Shown here piece after piece: positions 47,119 through 56,586 of a stretch of 64,000 nt of DNA (within the stretch, counting starts at the first letter, position 1; each line of letters opens with the position of its first letter). Under the pieces are notes generated by a model, which ran no database searches, had not been told where the DNA came from, and saw nothing but the letters and a program-made list of their open reading frames with translations. A program made the position numbers and the translations under genes. Origin of the DNA: Salinilacustrithrix sp003476595. Lineage in GTDB: Bacteria > Actinomycetota > Acidimicrobiia > Acidimicrobiales > Salinilacustritrichaceae. The DNA lies in NCBI GenBank assembly GCA_963972525.1, contig CAXAUZ010000014.1:1-64000 (forward strand), written 5' to 3'.

Positions 47119-47802
47119 ATGGGGCACTGCTCACGCGCAAGCCTTCCGCCAGGTTGGAGGGGCGCTCAGCGAAAGGCTTGTCCGATTCCGATGCTTCTAG
47201 TCGGATTGTCGGGACTCGCCCTACACTTGGCGGCCGCGGTTTGGGGCGCATACAGCCACGGCCCGGTTATTGCGAGTTCATCGCTCGTTGGCGTCACCGC
47301 GTGTATCGTCCTCGTCGGAGCAAGGAGCTTGCCCGGAGGCTCACTGCGGGGATGCCGAATAGGTGCGGTTGCGGCCGCAAGCGTCGCCGTTGGCCTCCTT
47401 GCCATTGCGCTCGCACCTCCGGCTGAGGCAGAAATTCGGACCGGTGTAGAGCGACTACTGTCGGACCTCGGTGCTGTTCCGAATTCGGCGGTCAACACCT
47501 ATGACGAAGCCCCCCTTTGGGAAGCCCCGCTTCTGACTGCAGTCGTGCCGCTGCCGGGACCGGCTCTGGACCGCTTAGAGCAAGATGTCTGCAGGAAGCT
47601 TGAGCAGGCGGGATGGGAAGTAGTGAGTTGTCTCCCTTCTTCAGAGCGAACCGACGATGGCTACTACGCCCCTCGTGATGCGGACATCGTCGCGGAGCTT
47701 GCCGACGTTCGTGGATTTGTGGAGCTGCAAGATGGAGGAATCGTCGTCTCGGGTACGCCCGGCGGGACCTTCGCCTTTCGACCGGTCATTGACTGGTTTT
47801 AG
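47119..47802 (+). CDS. Membrane protein, unknown
   Basis: 227 aa. Three hydrophobic segments in the first 105 residues (MLLVGLSGLALHLAAAVW, SSSLVGVTACIVLVGA, AAASVAVGLLAIALA), then an outside domain of 120 residues with one Cys pair (QDVCRKLEQ, VVSCLPS). Divergent from the metalloprotease gene, 70 bases apart. Start may be internal at 47191. Confidence 0.6.
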   Translation: MGHCSRASLPPGWRGAQRKACPIPMLLVGLSGLALHLAAAVWGAYSHGPVIASSSLVGVTACIVLVGARSLPGGSLRGCRIGAVAAASVAVGLLAIALAPPAEAEIRTGVERLLSDLGAVPNSAVNTYDEAPLWEAPLLTAVVPLPGPALDRLEQDVCRKLEQAGWEVVSCLPSSERTDDGYYAPRDADIVAELADVRGFVELQDGGIVVSGTPGGTFAFRPVIDWF

Positions 47803-48309
47803 CAGCAGCGCCTCAGAAGGCTCGACATCGACACGAGGATCAGGATGCCCGGCAAGGAGAACGACCCCATATCCGGCCGACCTGCGCCGACTTGCAGGTA
47901 ATCGGCGTCTACGAGTAGCGCATGCGGATCGATATGGTGCGACCAGTAGGCGCATGTACCTCCCAATGCTTAAGGCTGGAAGATTCGGTCCATCCGAAGG
48001 CACGCCGTGCCCCAGTCCTTGCCATCCGGGCAGCGCCGCTGGGAGATGGCACGGGGGGAGGGATGCTCGGATGGGCCCACCAAACCGCTGGCGGCGGAAG
48101 TCAGCTACTGCGGAACCATATGCTTTTGCGGCATCGTCCCTGAAAAGCGTCCCCCGAGGCGAGGGCTCTGCGTCCTGAAAGGTCGACAACGACCGAAGCG
48201 ACATCCGACGCAGCGAGACCAGATTTGAAACGGAGGCGACGCCAAGGTGGGGTGGCCCGCGACGCACGACGACGTAACCAACGCCGTCCCCGCCCACCTC
48301 AGCTCGATG
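47803..48309. other. No confident gene
   Basis: A minus-strand frame continues in from the methyltransferase remnant to 47641 but overlaps the 3' end of the membrane-protein gene and shows no conserved motif beyond VVLLAGHPDPRVDVEPSEAL, which faintly resembles a receiver-domain end. Treated as decayed DNA. Confidence 0.4.
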
Positions 48310-49052
48310 GTCGGTCCGCCACGCTTGAAGCTCTGGGCGGTACGGAAAGTGGATCGGCTCAGCAATGCCTTCGAGTACATGACGCAAGTCGCTCGCGACC
48401 TTCTCCCTGTCCTCGTCTGGGAGGGCAGCGACAAAGCTGGTCGATAAGGCGCGGGCGACTACCCCTCCCCGTCCATCGGCCGAGGAAAGTCGACGTGCCC
48501 AGTCGTCGACCAACTCGTACCGCGCGGGCCACCGTCGATCGCCGCCCACCAGCCGCATGTTGACATGGCCGCATGGCGCAGCGTGTCATCGGCGTGGCGA
48601 TCGATGATCTCCATGTAGTCCTGGAACCAGCCGGCGTCACCGTTCTTGACGTTCCAGACCGTGACGAGTTGTCCGCCTCGGTGCAGAACTCGATGGATCT
48701 CATCGAGCGCCGGCCTCGAATCGAACCAATGGAACGACTGTGCGACGACGGTGGCGTACGAGTCGTCCTCGACAGGAAGCGCCTCGGCGGTGCCATCCCG
48801 CACGTCAACCGTCGGGAGCGCACAGACGAGACGCTGACGCATCCCTAGAACCGGCTCGACCGGCACAACGCGCACGCCTTCACCGGTGATCTGCTGAGTG
48901 AAGATGCCCGTACCAGCGCCGATCTCCAGAACCGCTCCAGCCCCATGCCGCTCCACAAAGCGAGCGACAAGGCCGGGACCTTACGACGGCAGAGCGCGTT
49001 GGTAGGTCGACGCTTCTCGGTCGAAGGCGTGGGCTCCGGAATCGTGGCCCAT
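48310..49052 (-). pseudogene. Decayed SAM-dependent methyltransferase
   Basis: Start MGHDSGAHAFDREASTYQRA at 49052 is followed by an in-frame TAA at codon 24 (48983-48981) where relatives have Tyr, then the frame continues GPGLVARFVERHG and VLEIGAGTGIFTQQI (motif I), TAEALPVEDDSYATVVAQSF and LHRGGQLVTVWNV. Near 48517-48535 a frameshift moves the rest into another frame: RYELVDDWARRLSS, RALSTSFVAALPDEDREKVA, PYRPELQAW. Two independent lesions mean it is dead. Confidence 0.8.
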
Positions 49053-49231
49053 CGTTTCGTTCTAGACCCGGCCGTTCTTCGGTGGGCTGGTAATCCGCCA
49101 TGCGAAGTGCCTGATCGCGCCGGCCTCGACCGTCTCCTATCGCTCACGCATCTCCGACTGGGTCATCGTCCCAGAGGTGTTGTTATACGTGTGATCCAGC
49201 CGGGTCTGGGCTGGGGGTCATCGAAGCATGG

Positions 49232-50512
49232 TCAGCCTGTCTTGTCGATGTCGTCGAGCAGGCCGGTGAACACTGCGGCGCGGTCGTGGTCGGCGTGGTC
49301 GATGGCGTCGGCTTGTTGGCGGCGGATGATCTCGACGAACTGGGGTCCGGTGTCGTAGAAGCCGCAGCTTTCGCAGATGGTCTCGAACTGGCAGCCGAGC
49401 GCGATCGGTCGGGTGCAGTGCCCGTTGCCGAGCAGTCGGCGATGGTCGGCAGCAGCCCGTTGCGCATCGGTCGGGACCGCCGGGGCTGGCTGGGCGGTGC
49501 GGTAGGCGTCCTCGACTTCCTGGGTGACGCGGAAGTACTCATCGGCGATGGTGCGGTCCGAGATCCGGGCGTAGGTCAACGTCATCCGCATCGACCGGTG
49601 ACCCAACAGTGCGGCGATGGCTTCGAGGCTCATCCCGCGGTTGATGGCCTGGGTGGCGAGCGTGTGGCGGAGCTGGTGGGGGTGGACGTGGCCGACGCCG
49701 GCACGCTTGGCGACGGTGGCGACGTAACGGCCGATGGTGCGGCGGTCGAAGGGTCGGCCGTCGTTGCGTTCGACCAGTCGCCCGGCCTGGACCGGTGGCC
49801 GGATCTGGTTCCACTCGGTGATGAGCTCGACCAGCAGCGGGTGCAGCGGGATGTAGCGGTCGTTGTGGAGCTTGCCGACCGGGACTCGGAGCCAGTGGGT
49901 GTTGTCCATGGTGACCATGGCGTCGGCCTCGAGCGCGGAGAGCTCCCCGGAACGCATCCCGGTGCGGGCTAACAGCTCGATCATGAGCCGGCGACGCTTG
50001 TTCGGATCCGCAGCGAGGGTGGCCATGAACTTGGCGGCGGTGGGGTCGTCGAGGAACTTGGGGAGGGCGTCGTCGCGTTCGGGGAAGTCGCCGGGGAACA
50101 CGAGCTGGCGGGCGGGGGCGTCGGGGTAGTCCCACTCGATGAGCCGCTCGAAGAAGGTGCGCAAGAAGCTGAGCCGCTGGCCGATCGTGACCGGCTTGAG
50201 CGGCTCGCCGTGGCGGGTCCGTCGTGTGGCCATCCAGGTCTTGTGGGCCTCGATGTGCCGGCGCTCCAGTCCGGCGATCGTTCGCAACTCGGGATCGTCG
50301 CGGGTGGCTTGACCGGCGAAGAACCGCAACGCCGACGAGGTCGCAGCGACCGTTGCGGGCCTCGACGAGATGGCGAGCTGGGCCAGGTAGCGCTTGATGG
50401 TTGCGACCATGACCGGGGCGTGCTGCTCGGTCTCAGCGAAGGGGAACTCGCGTGTCGGAGCATTCGAGGCCCACGGATCGGGCCCTGGTGTCGGGACGGT
50501 GACGGTGCTCAT
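49232..50512 (-). CDS. Tyrosine recombinase with C-terminal Cys motif
   Basis: 426 aa. Core-binding domain (about 30-130) and catalytic domain with TGMRSGELSALE (Arg), a Lys in VGKLHNDRYIPL, HPHQLRHTLATQ (His-x-x-Arg), LGHRSMRMTLTYAR (His and Tyr). After the tyrosine an extension of about 90 residues has HCTRPIALGCQFETICESCG, a possible zinc site, as in TnpB-type recombinases of Tn554-like elements. Overlaps the partner gene by four bases. Confidence 0.92.
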   Translation of the reverse strand: MSTVTVPTPGPDPWASNAPTREFPFAETEQHAPVMVATIKRYLAQLAISSRPATVAATSSALRFFAGQATRDDPELRTIAGLERRHIEAHKTWMATRRTRHGEPLKPVTIGQRLSFLRTFFERLIEWDYPDAPARQLVFPGDFPERDDALPKFLDDPTAAKFMATLAADPNKRRRLMIELLARTGMRSGELSALEADAMVTMDNTHWLRVPVGKLHNDRYIPLHPLLVELITEWNQIRPPVQAGRLVERNDGRPFDRRTIGRYVATVAKRAGVGHVHPHQLRHTLATQAINRGMSLEAIAALLGHRSMRMTLTYARISDRTIADEYFRVTQEVEDAYRTAQPAPAVPTDAQRAAADHRRLLGNGHCTRPIALGCQFETICESCGFYDTGPQFVEIIRRQQADAIDHADHDRAAVFTGLLDDIDKTG

Positions 50513-51555
50513 CGGACCGCTCCGCTCGTCCCGATCGATGCCTGGGCTTCGATCGCCTCGGCCGCTCGCTTGTACTCATTGGCGAGCCAGCCGTCGCCGA
50601 GGTGCAGGTAGATGCGCGTCGACTCGATCGAGCGGTGACCGGCCTGGGCCTGGAGCGCCTCGATGGCCATGCCGCCCTCGCGCAGTCGGGTGAAGCACGT
50701 GTGGCGCAGCTCATGGCACGTGCCATGGACGAGACCAACTCGAGCGCGGGCTGCGGCGAGCACGGTGTCGAGCCCGTCGATCGACAGCGGCTGGCCACGC
50801 GTCGGGCCCTTGAGCGCGACGAACACCCGATCCGTTGCCGCATCCGTCGGGCGTTCGTGGTTGAGGTAGTCGGCGACGGTGGCGAAGAACGTCTTCGACA
50901 CCGGGATGAGGCGTTGGTGGCCGCCCTTGCCGTCGGCGATGAACACCCGCCACTCGCCGAGCCGTAGATCCTCGAGGCGCAGGCCGAGGACCTCGCAGCG
51001 GCGCAGTCCGCCCAGCACCATGGCCTGGACCATCGCCCGGTCCCGGGTCGTGCGCAACGCGCCCATCAGGGCTTCGACCTCGCCCGGTTCGAGGATGCGT
51101 GGCAGCCGTCGCACGCCACGGACCAGTGGCAGGCCGCGTTCGCCGCGGTGACGGCTCTTGCGTGTCGGCAACCCCCGAGGCACCGGGCTCGCGTTCACCG
51201 CGCCGGTGGTGACCAGATAGCCGTAGAGGCTCGACACCGCGGCGAGGCGCCGCTTGATCGTCGACGCCGACAACCCGGCACGGCCATCGGAGATCCGCAC
51301 CACGTTGTCGGCCCCGTCGCGCGGGCGGTTCTGCTCGGTCACGAACCCGAGCACGTCTCGTGGCGTGACCTCGACCGGGTCCTTGTCGACCACGCTGAAG
51401 AACACCTTCAGATCGTGCGCGTAGGCCTTGACCGTGTTCGGCCGCGCCCACACCGACACGAACTCCAAGAACTCATCGACCAGCTCGTGGCCGACCCGAT
51501 ACTCCCGCTCGCCATCGGCACGAAGCAGGCACTCGAACGACGGTGTCCACATCAC
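50509..51555 (-). CDS. Tyrosine recombinase, partner of the element
   Basis: 348 aa XerC-like recombinase: SAM-like N-terminal domain (VDEFLEFVSVWARPNTVKAY), GGLRRCEVLGLRL (Arg), CHELRHTCFTRL (His-x-x-Arg), AGHRSIESTRIYLHL (His and Tyr). First gene of the two-gene unit; its start is about 65 bases inside the right inverted repeat. Confidence 0.92.
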   Translation of the reverse strand: MMWTPSFECLLRADGEREYRVGHELVDEFLEFVSVWARPNTVKAYAHDLKVFFSVVDKDPVEVTPRDVLGFVTEQNRPRDGADNVVRISDGRAGLSASTIKRRLAAVSSLYGYLVTTGAVNASPVPRGLPTRKSRHRGERGLPLVRGVRRLPRILEPGEVEALMGALRTTRDRAMVQAMVLGGLRRCEVLGLRLEDLRLGEWRVFIADGKGGHQRLIPVSKTFFATVADYLNHERPTDAATDRVFVALKGPTRGQPLSIDGLDTVLAAARARVGLVHGTCHELRHTCFTRLREGGMAIEALQAQAGHRSIESTRIYLHLGDGWLANEYKRAAEAIEAQASIGTSGAVR

Positions 51556-51714
51556 CGCACACCTTCCTGTTGAGGGACTGGAACCCGAGGAAGGCTCCCC
51601 GGGACATCAGCCCAGGTGGCGGATCACCCGTATAAGTGCCGTTGCGGGCGTGTCAGCGCCGGCGCCCCATAACGCCAGGGCATCTTGCGTCGGTCTCGGT
51701 GACCTCGGCGATCG

Positions 51715-52728
51715 TCAGTAGCTGCACCCAGTTCGCTGAAGGCTGGAGGGGATCTGGCCGACTCCCTCGTCCCGCAGCGAGAGGAGGAGTGACTGGGGGC
51801 AGCGGAGGACGCCGTCCGCGGTCCGAGTCTGGAGGTGGAGGTGGGGTCCGCTTGATCGGCCGGTGTTGCCCGAGGTGAGTAGTTGCTGGCCGGCGGCGAC
51901 GACGTCACCGACGGAGACGAACAAGGCTTCGCCGTGGCAGTAGGTCCAGCGGGCGCCGGAGTCGTCTTCGAGGGTGACGCCGATCCCACAGGAGGAGCAG
52001 CCGGCGGCGTTGGCACGGCATCCGTAGTCCCACCAGTTGTGAGGCCAGTACATAGTGCTGAGGACCTGCCCGCCCCGAATGGCGTAGATCGGCGTCCCGC
52101 TCGGGATGGCCCAGTCCCACGCCGGGTAGTCGTGGTGCGGGCTTCCGACAGGAGCAACCGCGAACAGGTCGGCCGGGCCTGGGTACGCAAAGCCATCAGA
52201 TAGAGGCGCTATCGATCCTCCGATGGGACAGCCGACGGGTTCCGTCGAGTCGCCTGCAACTTGTCGCTCGTACTCCGCGAGCCAGTGCTCTTGGTACTCG
52301 CGGGGCGTCAGCCGGTTTCCCGCTCCGGGCGCCGGGACGATGTCCCAGGTCGGCGAGGTCGGGGCTGGGACGTGGCCGAGATACCAGGTGACAGGAATGG
52401 CCGCGATGTCGCCGTCATTGGTGTCGAGGATGGTGACGACCATCTCGTTGGCCTTGGCGTCTTGCACGGCAGGCGGCGCCTGCCAGGCCTGCGGAAAGCC
52501 GCCGTAGCCGTCCCAGGTGCCATCGACGAACTGGTAGGCGCCGGAGGCGGTCGACCCAGCGGCTCGCGCCGTGTAGCTGCCGCCGGATTCGAGCGTGCGG
52601 ATCGTGGCAAGCACGGCATCGGTTGAACCGCCGATACAACTCTGCGGCCCGGGGTCGCCGGTCGCGAAGAGGGCCGGGAACGCGAGGAGCCCGAGGACAA
52701 GCGCGGCTACGAGGGCGATCAGCTTCAC
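51715..52728 (-). CDS. Bifunctional cell-wall hydrolase: lysozyme-like plus M23 peptidase
   Basis: 337 aa with a signal peptide or anchor (MKLIALVAALVLGLLAFPALF). N-terminal lysozyme/transglycosylase-like domain: IRTLESGGSYTARAAGS then SGAYQFVDGTW, where the Glu is catalytic. C-terminal M23 domain: HHDYPAWDWAIPSGTPIYAI (His-x3-Asp region) and GPHLHLQTR (His-x-His). It opens peptidoglycan for the mating apparatus (VirB1-like role). It is transcribed away from the conjugation genes on the plus strand, about 115 bases from the pilin gene. Confidence 0.86.
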   Translation of the reverse strand: MKLIALVAALVLGLLAFPALFATGDPGPQSCIGGSTDAVLATIRTLESGGSYTARAAGSTASGAYQFVDGTWDGYGGFPQAWQAPPAVQDAKANEMVVTILDTNDGDIAAIPVTWYLGHVPAPTSPTWDIVPAPGAGNRLTPREYQEHWLAEYERQVAGDSTEPVGCPIGGSIAPLSDGFAYPGPADLFAVAPVGSPHHDYPAWDWAIPSGTPIYAIRGGQVLSTMYWPHNWWDYGCRANAAGCSSCGIGVTLEDDSGARWTYCHGEALFVSVGDVVAAGQQLLTSGNTGRSSGPHLHLQTRTADGVLRCPQSLLLSLRDEGVGQIPSSLQRTGCSY

Positions 52729-52844
52729 CTACTGGTGACCCACGTCCTGGATGCCTTGTTGTTGCGCGACCGCCTCGTGGGGGTGGGTCTTGGTTCATCG
52801 GGAGCACTCGTGTGGGTGCCAGTGATCGGACGGAGGTCCACGCG

Positions 52845-53189
52845 ATGAAGCGATGGTGGCTACGGATCGGAGCTGCAGTAGCCGGCGGCAGCGCTCTGGT
52901 GGTGCTGGGCGCGGGCACCGTCTTGGCACAGGTTCCTGACCCCGCGGCGGACCCGACGCTCCCGGGTGGGGCGTTGATCACCCAGGTCCTGGGCTGGCTC
53001 AAGTTCGCCGCGATTGCAGCTGCGGTCGCTGGACTGCTGATCGGTGGCGTCGCCACCGGGGTGGGTCACTTCGGGTCGAGTTACTCGGCGTCGGCGGCGG
53101 GCAAGAAATGGGTGCTCGGCGGGATCGGTGCGGCGATGCTCGCCGGACTCTCGCACTCGATCGCTCTCACGGTCTTCAACGCAACCTGA
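52845..53189 (+). CDS. VirB2/TrbC-like conjugative pilin or small membrane protein
   Basis: 114 aa. Signal peptide (VAGGSALVVLGAGTVLAQ), then two hydrophobic helices (about 48-75, 90-110) with a Gly-rich turn, the layout of VirB2-type proteins. GGAGG at 52832-52836 gives good spacing to the ATG at 52845. First gene of the plus-strand conjugation operon. Confidence 0.75.
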   Translation: MKRWWLRIGAAVAGGSALVVLGAGTVLAQVPDPAADPTLPGGALITQVLGWLKFAAIAAAVAGLLIGGVATGVGHFGSSYSASAAGKKWVLGGIGAAMLAGLSHSIALTVFNAT

Positions 53190-53192
53190 GCA

Positions 53193-53864
53193 ATGGGACA
53201 TCCACCACTTCGCTGGATCGCAGCGACCGCCGCTCTCACGCTGATTGTGGCCGGCTGCTCCACGTCCCCTGGATCGACCTCGGCGGCCTCCACGACGACG
53301 GCGCCGGTCGTGGTCACGTCACAGCCAGTTGGCCCCGCAGTTGTCGTCGATGAAGTCGGGCACGGCTGGCGGCGGGACGACCAGGGCGCACGTGCCGCGG
53401 CCGTGAATGCGGTCTCGGTGACCGGGGAAATCGCCACCGCGGGCTTCATCACACGTGGCGACCTGATCGAGTCGATCGCCTCGGCCGACTACGCGTCCGA
53501 GCTCGCTGCGATGTCGTCACGCCAACTGGACGAGCTGGCGTTCGAGCTGGGCGAGGCCGGCATCGCTCCCAGCCAGCTGGTGTGGTCCGAGGTTCCTCTC
53601 CGGGCGCGTGTCGTGACGGCTGGTCGCGACCATTCGGTCGTCGACGTGTGGTCGGTGCTCGTCGTCGGTGTGCCCGGTCACGGCGCTCCGCGCCAGGTCT
53701 GGCGGACCGTGACGGTCGAGCTGATCTGGGAGCGGGACGACTGGCGGATCGACGGCTGGGACACCGACGCCGGTCCGACCCCTGCGCTTGCAGCGCAGGC
53801 CGAAGTATCGGCGGTCGAGGATCTGGCAAGCGTGCTGGCCTGGCCTGCACCCGGGGGGTCGTGA
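53193..53864 (+). CDS. VirB8-like lipoprotein of the conjugation system
   Basis: 223 aa. Lipobox LIVAGC followed by a Ser/Thr linker; the globular part has an NTF2-like end (VTVELIWERDDWRIDGWDTD), as in VirB8/TcpC-type subunits. The lipid anchor would hold it at the outer face of the membrane. Ends overlapping the next start (GTGATG). Confidence 0.7.
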   Translation: MGHPPLRWIAATAALTLIVAGCSTSPGSTSAASTTTAPVVVTSQPVGPAVVVDEVGHGWRRDDQGARAAAVNAVSVTGEIATAGFITRGDLIESIASADYASELAAMSSRQLDELAFELGEAGIAPSQLVWSEVPLRARVVTAGRDHSVVDVWSVLVVGVPGHGAPRQVWRTVTVELIWERDDWRIDGWDTDAGPTPALAAQAEVSAVEDLASVLAWPAPGGS

Positions 53865-55120
53865 TGTTCAACTGGGTGATCGGTGGGCTGGGCGAGCTAT
53901 TCGGGTTCGTCGGAGATGCTGCGGGCGCCGCCGCTGGGTGGGCGTGGGACAAGGTCATCACCGGGATCTACACGTGGCTCGCCAACGGCCTGGCGCTGCT
54001 CATCGAGTGGGTGTGGTCGGTGCTCGACTCGGGGACCACGCCGCGTGTCACCGCTGACTGGTTCCAAAACGAACTGTCCGCCCGGGTCGGGGTCATCGCA
54101 CTGGCGGTGACCGTGGCGATGATGCTCGCCTCCGGGATGCAGGCCGCCCTGGCTGGTCGACCCGAACAGGTTGGCGATGCGGTGAAGGAAGGCGTCCGAG
54201 CCATCGTCGCGGCGGCGGTGACTCTGACGGTGCTCGATGTGCTCATCGGGGTGACCGACGAGGCCGCTGCGGCTGTATGGGCGGTGGGGCGGGCGGATCT
54301 GGTCGGGATGCTCGAGGGAATGGTCGTGGTCGCCACCACATCGGGGCCCTTGGGCAGCACCTTCGTCGGCCCGCTGTGTCTGTTGTTCGGCTTCATCGGG
54401 CTGATCGGCCTGGTTGTCGCGCTGATGATGCGCTCAGCACTGATCTACGTCGCCGCCGCACTGGCACCGATCGTGTGGTCGGTGAACGTCCTCCCGTTGT
54501 TCCGGGGGTCGGCCCGCAAGCTCGTCCACCTGACGGTGGCCCTGGTCGTGTCGAAGCTGGCGATCGTCATTGCCCTCGTGGTGGCCGTGAAGCTGATCGC
54601 CAATCCGAGCGGCGATCCCGACACGGCAGCGGTCATCAACGACGGCGCCGCTGCGGTCGGGACGTTGATGTCGGGGTTCGTGTGCTTCCTCATCGCCGCC
54701 GTGACACCGATGGTGCTCTACAAGCTGATGCCAACCGTCGAGGGCGCCATGGTCGGCGCCGGTGTCGCCGGTGGATGGACACGGGGAATGACCACAGCCG
54801 CCCACACGGCACTCATGGTCAAGAGCCTCGGTGCCTCAGCCGCTGCGTCGGCCGCGACTCGCTCCGTCGCCGGCCAGGGAGGTGTTCCGGGCGCCGTGCC
54901 CGGCGGATCGAGCCCCGGAGGAGGCCCGGCGGCGATCCCAGGCTTCGGGACACGGACACCCGCCACCACAGAGGTCAGCGCACCGGCGGCCACATCGTCG
55001 CCAGGATCGTCAGCGTCGGGATCGAGCTCCTCGTCAAGTGGACGAGTCGTCGCGAGTCCTCGGCCGAGCGGTCGGGACTCAGATGACACGGTTGATGACG
55101 CCGAGGTCCGTAGGCGATGA
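53864..55120 (+). CDS. VirB6/TrbL-like polytopic channel protein
   Basis: 418 aa with at least six membrane helices between 90 and 320 (VGVIALAVTVAMMLASG, LCLLFGFIGLIGLVVALMM, LVVSKLAIVIALVVAVKLIA) and a Gly/Ser/Pro-rich tail of about 100 residues, the TrbL pattern. It likely lines the inner-membrane part of the DNA pore. ATG at 53864 overlaps the lipoprotein stop. Confidence 0.85.
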   Translation: MFNWVIGGLGELFGFVGDAAGAAAGWAWDKVITGIYTWLANGLALLIEWVWSVLDSGTTPRVTADWFQNELSARVGVIALAVTVAMMLASGMQAALAGRPEQVGDAVKEGVRAIVAAAVTLTVLDVLIGVTDEAAAAVWAVGRADLVGMLEGMVVVATTSGPLGSTFVGPLCLLFGFIGLIGLVVALMMRSALIYVAAALAPIVWSVNVLPLFRGSARKLVHLTVALVVSKLAIVIALVVAVKLIANPSGDPDTAAVINDGAAAVGTLMSGFVCFLIAAVTPMVLYKLMPTVEGAMVGAGVAGGWTRGMTTAAHTALMVKSLGASAAASAATRSVAGQGGVPGAVPGGSSPGGGPAAIPGFGTRTPATTEVSAPAATSSPGSSASGSSSSSSGRVVASPRPSGRDSDDTVDDAEVRRR

Positions 55121-56586
55121 GTGCGGAGGCTCAGGCCTACCGGTTCAGTGACGCGCAGCGGCCAGGGCTCCTTCTCGGACTCAGCGCCCGCCAGGCGATT
55201 CCGGTCATCGGCGGGATCCTCGTGCTCGCGCTCGCACTGCAGACCCCCGCTCCACCGCTGCTGGGTGTGCTCGGCCCACTGCTCGGCACGACCGTGGCGT
55301 TCGGCAAGTGGCAAGGGGCCGCGCTCTCGGAGACGCTCGCTCCGGCCACGCGCCTGTGGCTGCTGCGGCGGATCGGCCGCCACCGTTGGCTGCGGCCACC
55401 GTTGCTCGGTGACAACAGCGGCCACGCCCTGCCTCGCCAGCTCCGGGGTCTCGAGCTCCTCGACCGCGCCGATGGTTCGGGAATGGCGGTCGTCCACGAT
55501 CGGCGCGCCGGGACGATGACCGGCGTGCTGCGGGTTCGCGGACACGGGTTCCCGTTGGCCAGCCATCGCGAGCAGGACGCCATGCTCGCCGGGTGGAGCG
55601 CCGCGCTCAGCCCGTTCGCCCGGGAGCGCTCCCCCGTGTCTGCCGTCGCCTGGCAGGAGTGGGCCCACCCCATCGGTACCGACGACCACCGCTCCTTCCT
55701 CACCGACGTCGGTGTTGACGAACGCTCGGGCGAGCCAGCTACCGCCGACTACCTCGCGCTGGTCGACCAGCAGGCACCGACCACGGTGGCTCACGACACC
55801 CTGATCTCGATCACCGTCGAGCAGCGCCGAGTTCGGGTTCGGCGCAGTACGGGATCACGGTTCGCCGCTGCCTTCGATGCCCTCGACGATGAGATCCGCC
55901 TGTTCAAGAGCCGCCTCGACGCTGCCGGGCTCACGGTGAACGGGCCCTTGTCCCCGGTTGAGCTGTCGACGGCCATCCGGGTCCGGTCCGATCCGAGCCG
56001 GTCCAGGCAGGTGAACAGTCTGGCCCGATCCCTGGCTGCGGCAGCTCGACGGGGCGCGCTCGAGTGGGGTCCGATGCTGGTCGAGACCGAGCGCACACAG
56101 GTTCTGGTCGACGGGACCTTCCACCGGTCGCTACGCATCGCCAGCTGGCCTCAGCTCCCGGTCGCCGCGGACTGGATGAACGACCTGCTGACCAACACAC
56201 CTGCCGTACGGACCGTGACCGTCGTGATGGAACCCGTCCCGATGGGAAGAGCCGCCAGGGCCGCAGACCGCGAGGTGATGGCCCGCGAGGCCGACGCAGA
56301 CATGAAGACCCAGAAGGGATTCCGGGTCAACGCCCGGGAGCGGAAACGCCTCGCCGATGTAGAAGCCCGAGAGCGGGAGCTCTCCGAGGGACACGCCGAG
56401 TTCCATTTCACCGGAATCGTCGATGTCACCGCAGTCAACCTCGACGAACTCCACGACGCCTGCGCCGATGTCGAACAGGCCGCCGCCCAGTCGCTGCTCG
56501 ACCTCAGACCGCTCGACGCCCGCCACGACAAGGGCTGGGTCGCGTCCCTTCCCCTGGGCCGCAGCCTCGCGCGGTCACTCGCATGA
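55117..56586 (+). CDS. SCO6880-family conjugation protein
   Basis: 489 aa. Two short hydrophobic stretches near 22-60 (ARQAIPVIGGILVLALALQ), then a long soluble part. The layout (PrgI-like membrane start followed by a VirB4-like N-terminal domain without P-loop) is that of actinobacterial SCO6880 proteins, which pair with the separate VirB4 ATPase encoded next. ATGA overlaps on both sides. Confidence 0.82.
   Translation: MSAEAQAYRFSDAQRPGLLLGLSARQAIPVIGGILVLALALQTPAPPLLGVLGPLLGTTVAFGKWQGAALSETLAPATRLWLLRRIGRHRWLRPPLLGDNSGHALPRQLRGLELLDRADGSGMAVVHDRRAGTMTGVLRVRGHGFPLASHREQDAMLAGWSAALSPFARERSPVSAVAWQEWAHPIGTDDHRSFLTDVGVDERSGEPATADYLALVDQQAPTTVAHDTLISITVEQRRVRVRRSTGSRFAAAFDALDDEIRLFKSRLDAAGLTVNGPLSPVELSTAIRVRSDPSRSRQVNSLARSLAAAARRGALEWGPMLVETERTQVLVDGTFHRSLRIASWPQLPVAADWMNDLLTNTPAVRTVTVVMEPVPMGRAARAADREVMAREADADMKTQKGFRVNARERKRLADVEARERELSEGHAEFHFTGIVDVTAVNLDELHDACADVEQAAAQSLLDLRPLDARHDKGWVASLPLGRSLARSLA

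Larger units (their letters stand above)
49183..51635. mobile_element. 2.45-kb element with two tyrosine recombinases and terminal inverted repeats
   Basis: Left end TTATACGTGTGATCC (49183-49197) and right end GGATCACCCGTATAA (51621-51635) are inverted repeats with 14 of 15 matches; a shared TGGGCTG follows inside. The two overlapping recombinase genes fill almost all of the interior. It sits between a dead methyltransferase and the conjugation genes. No target duplication is evident by eye. Confidence 0.7.

Noticed and set aside
47641..48558. A 305-aa intact minus-strand gene
   Set aside because: Only its first third matches the C-terminus of a methyltransferase; the rest overlaps another gene and has no recognisable content.
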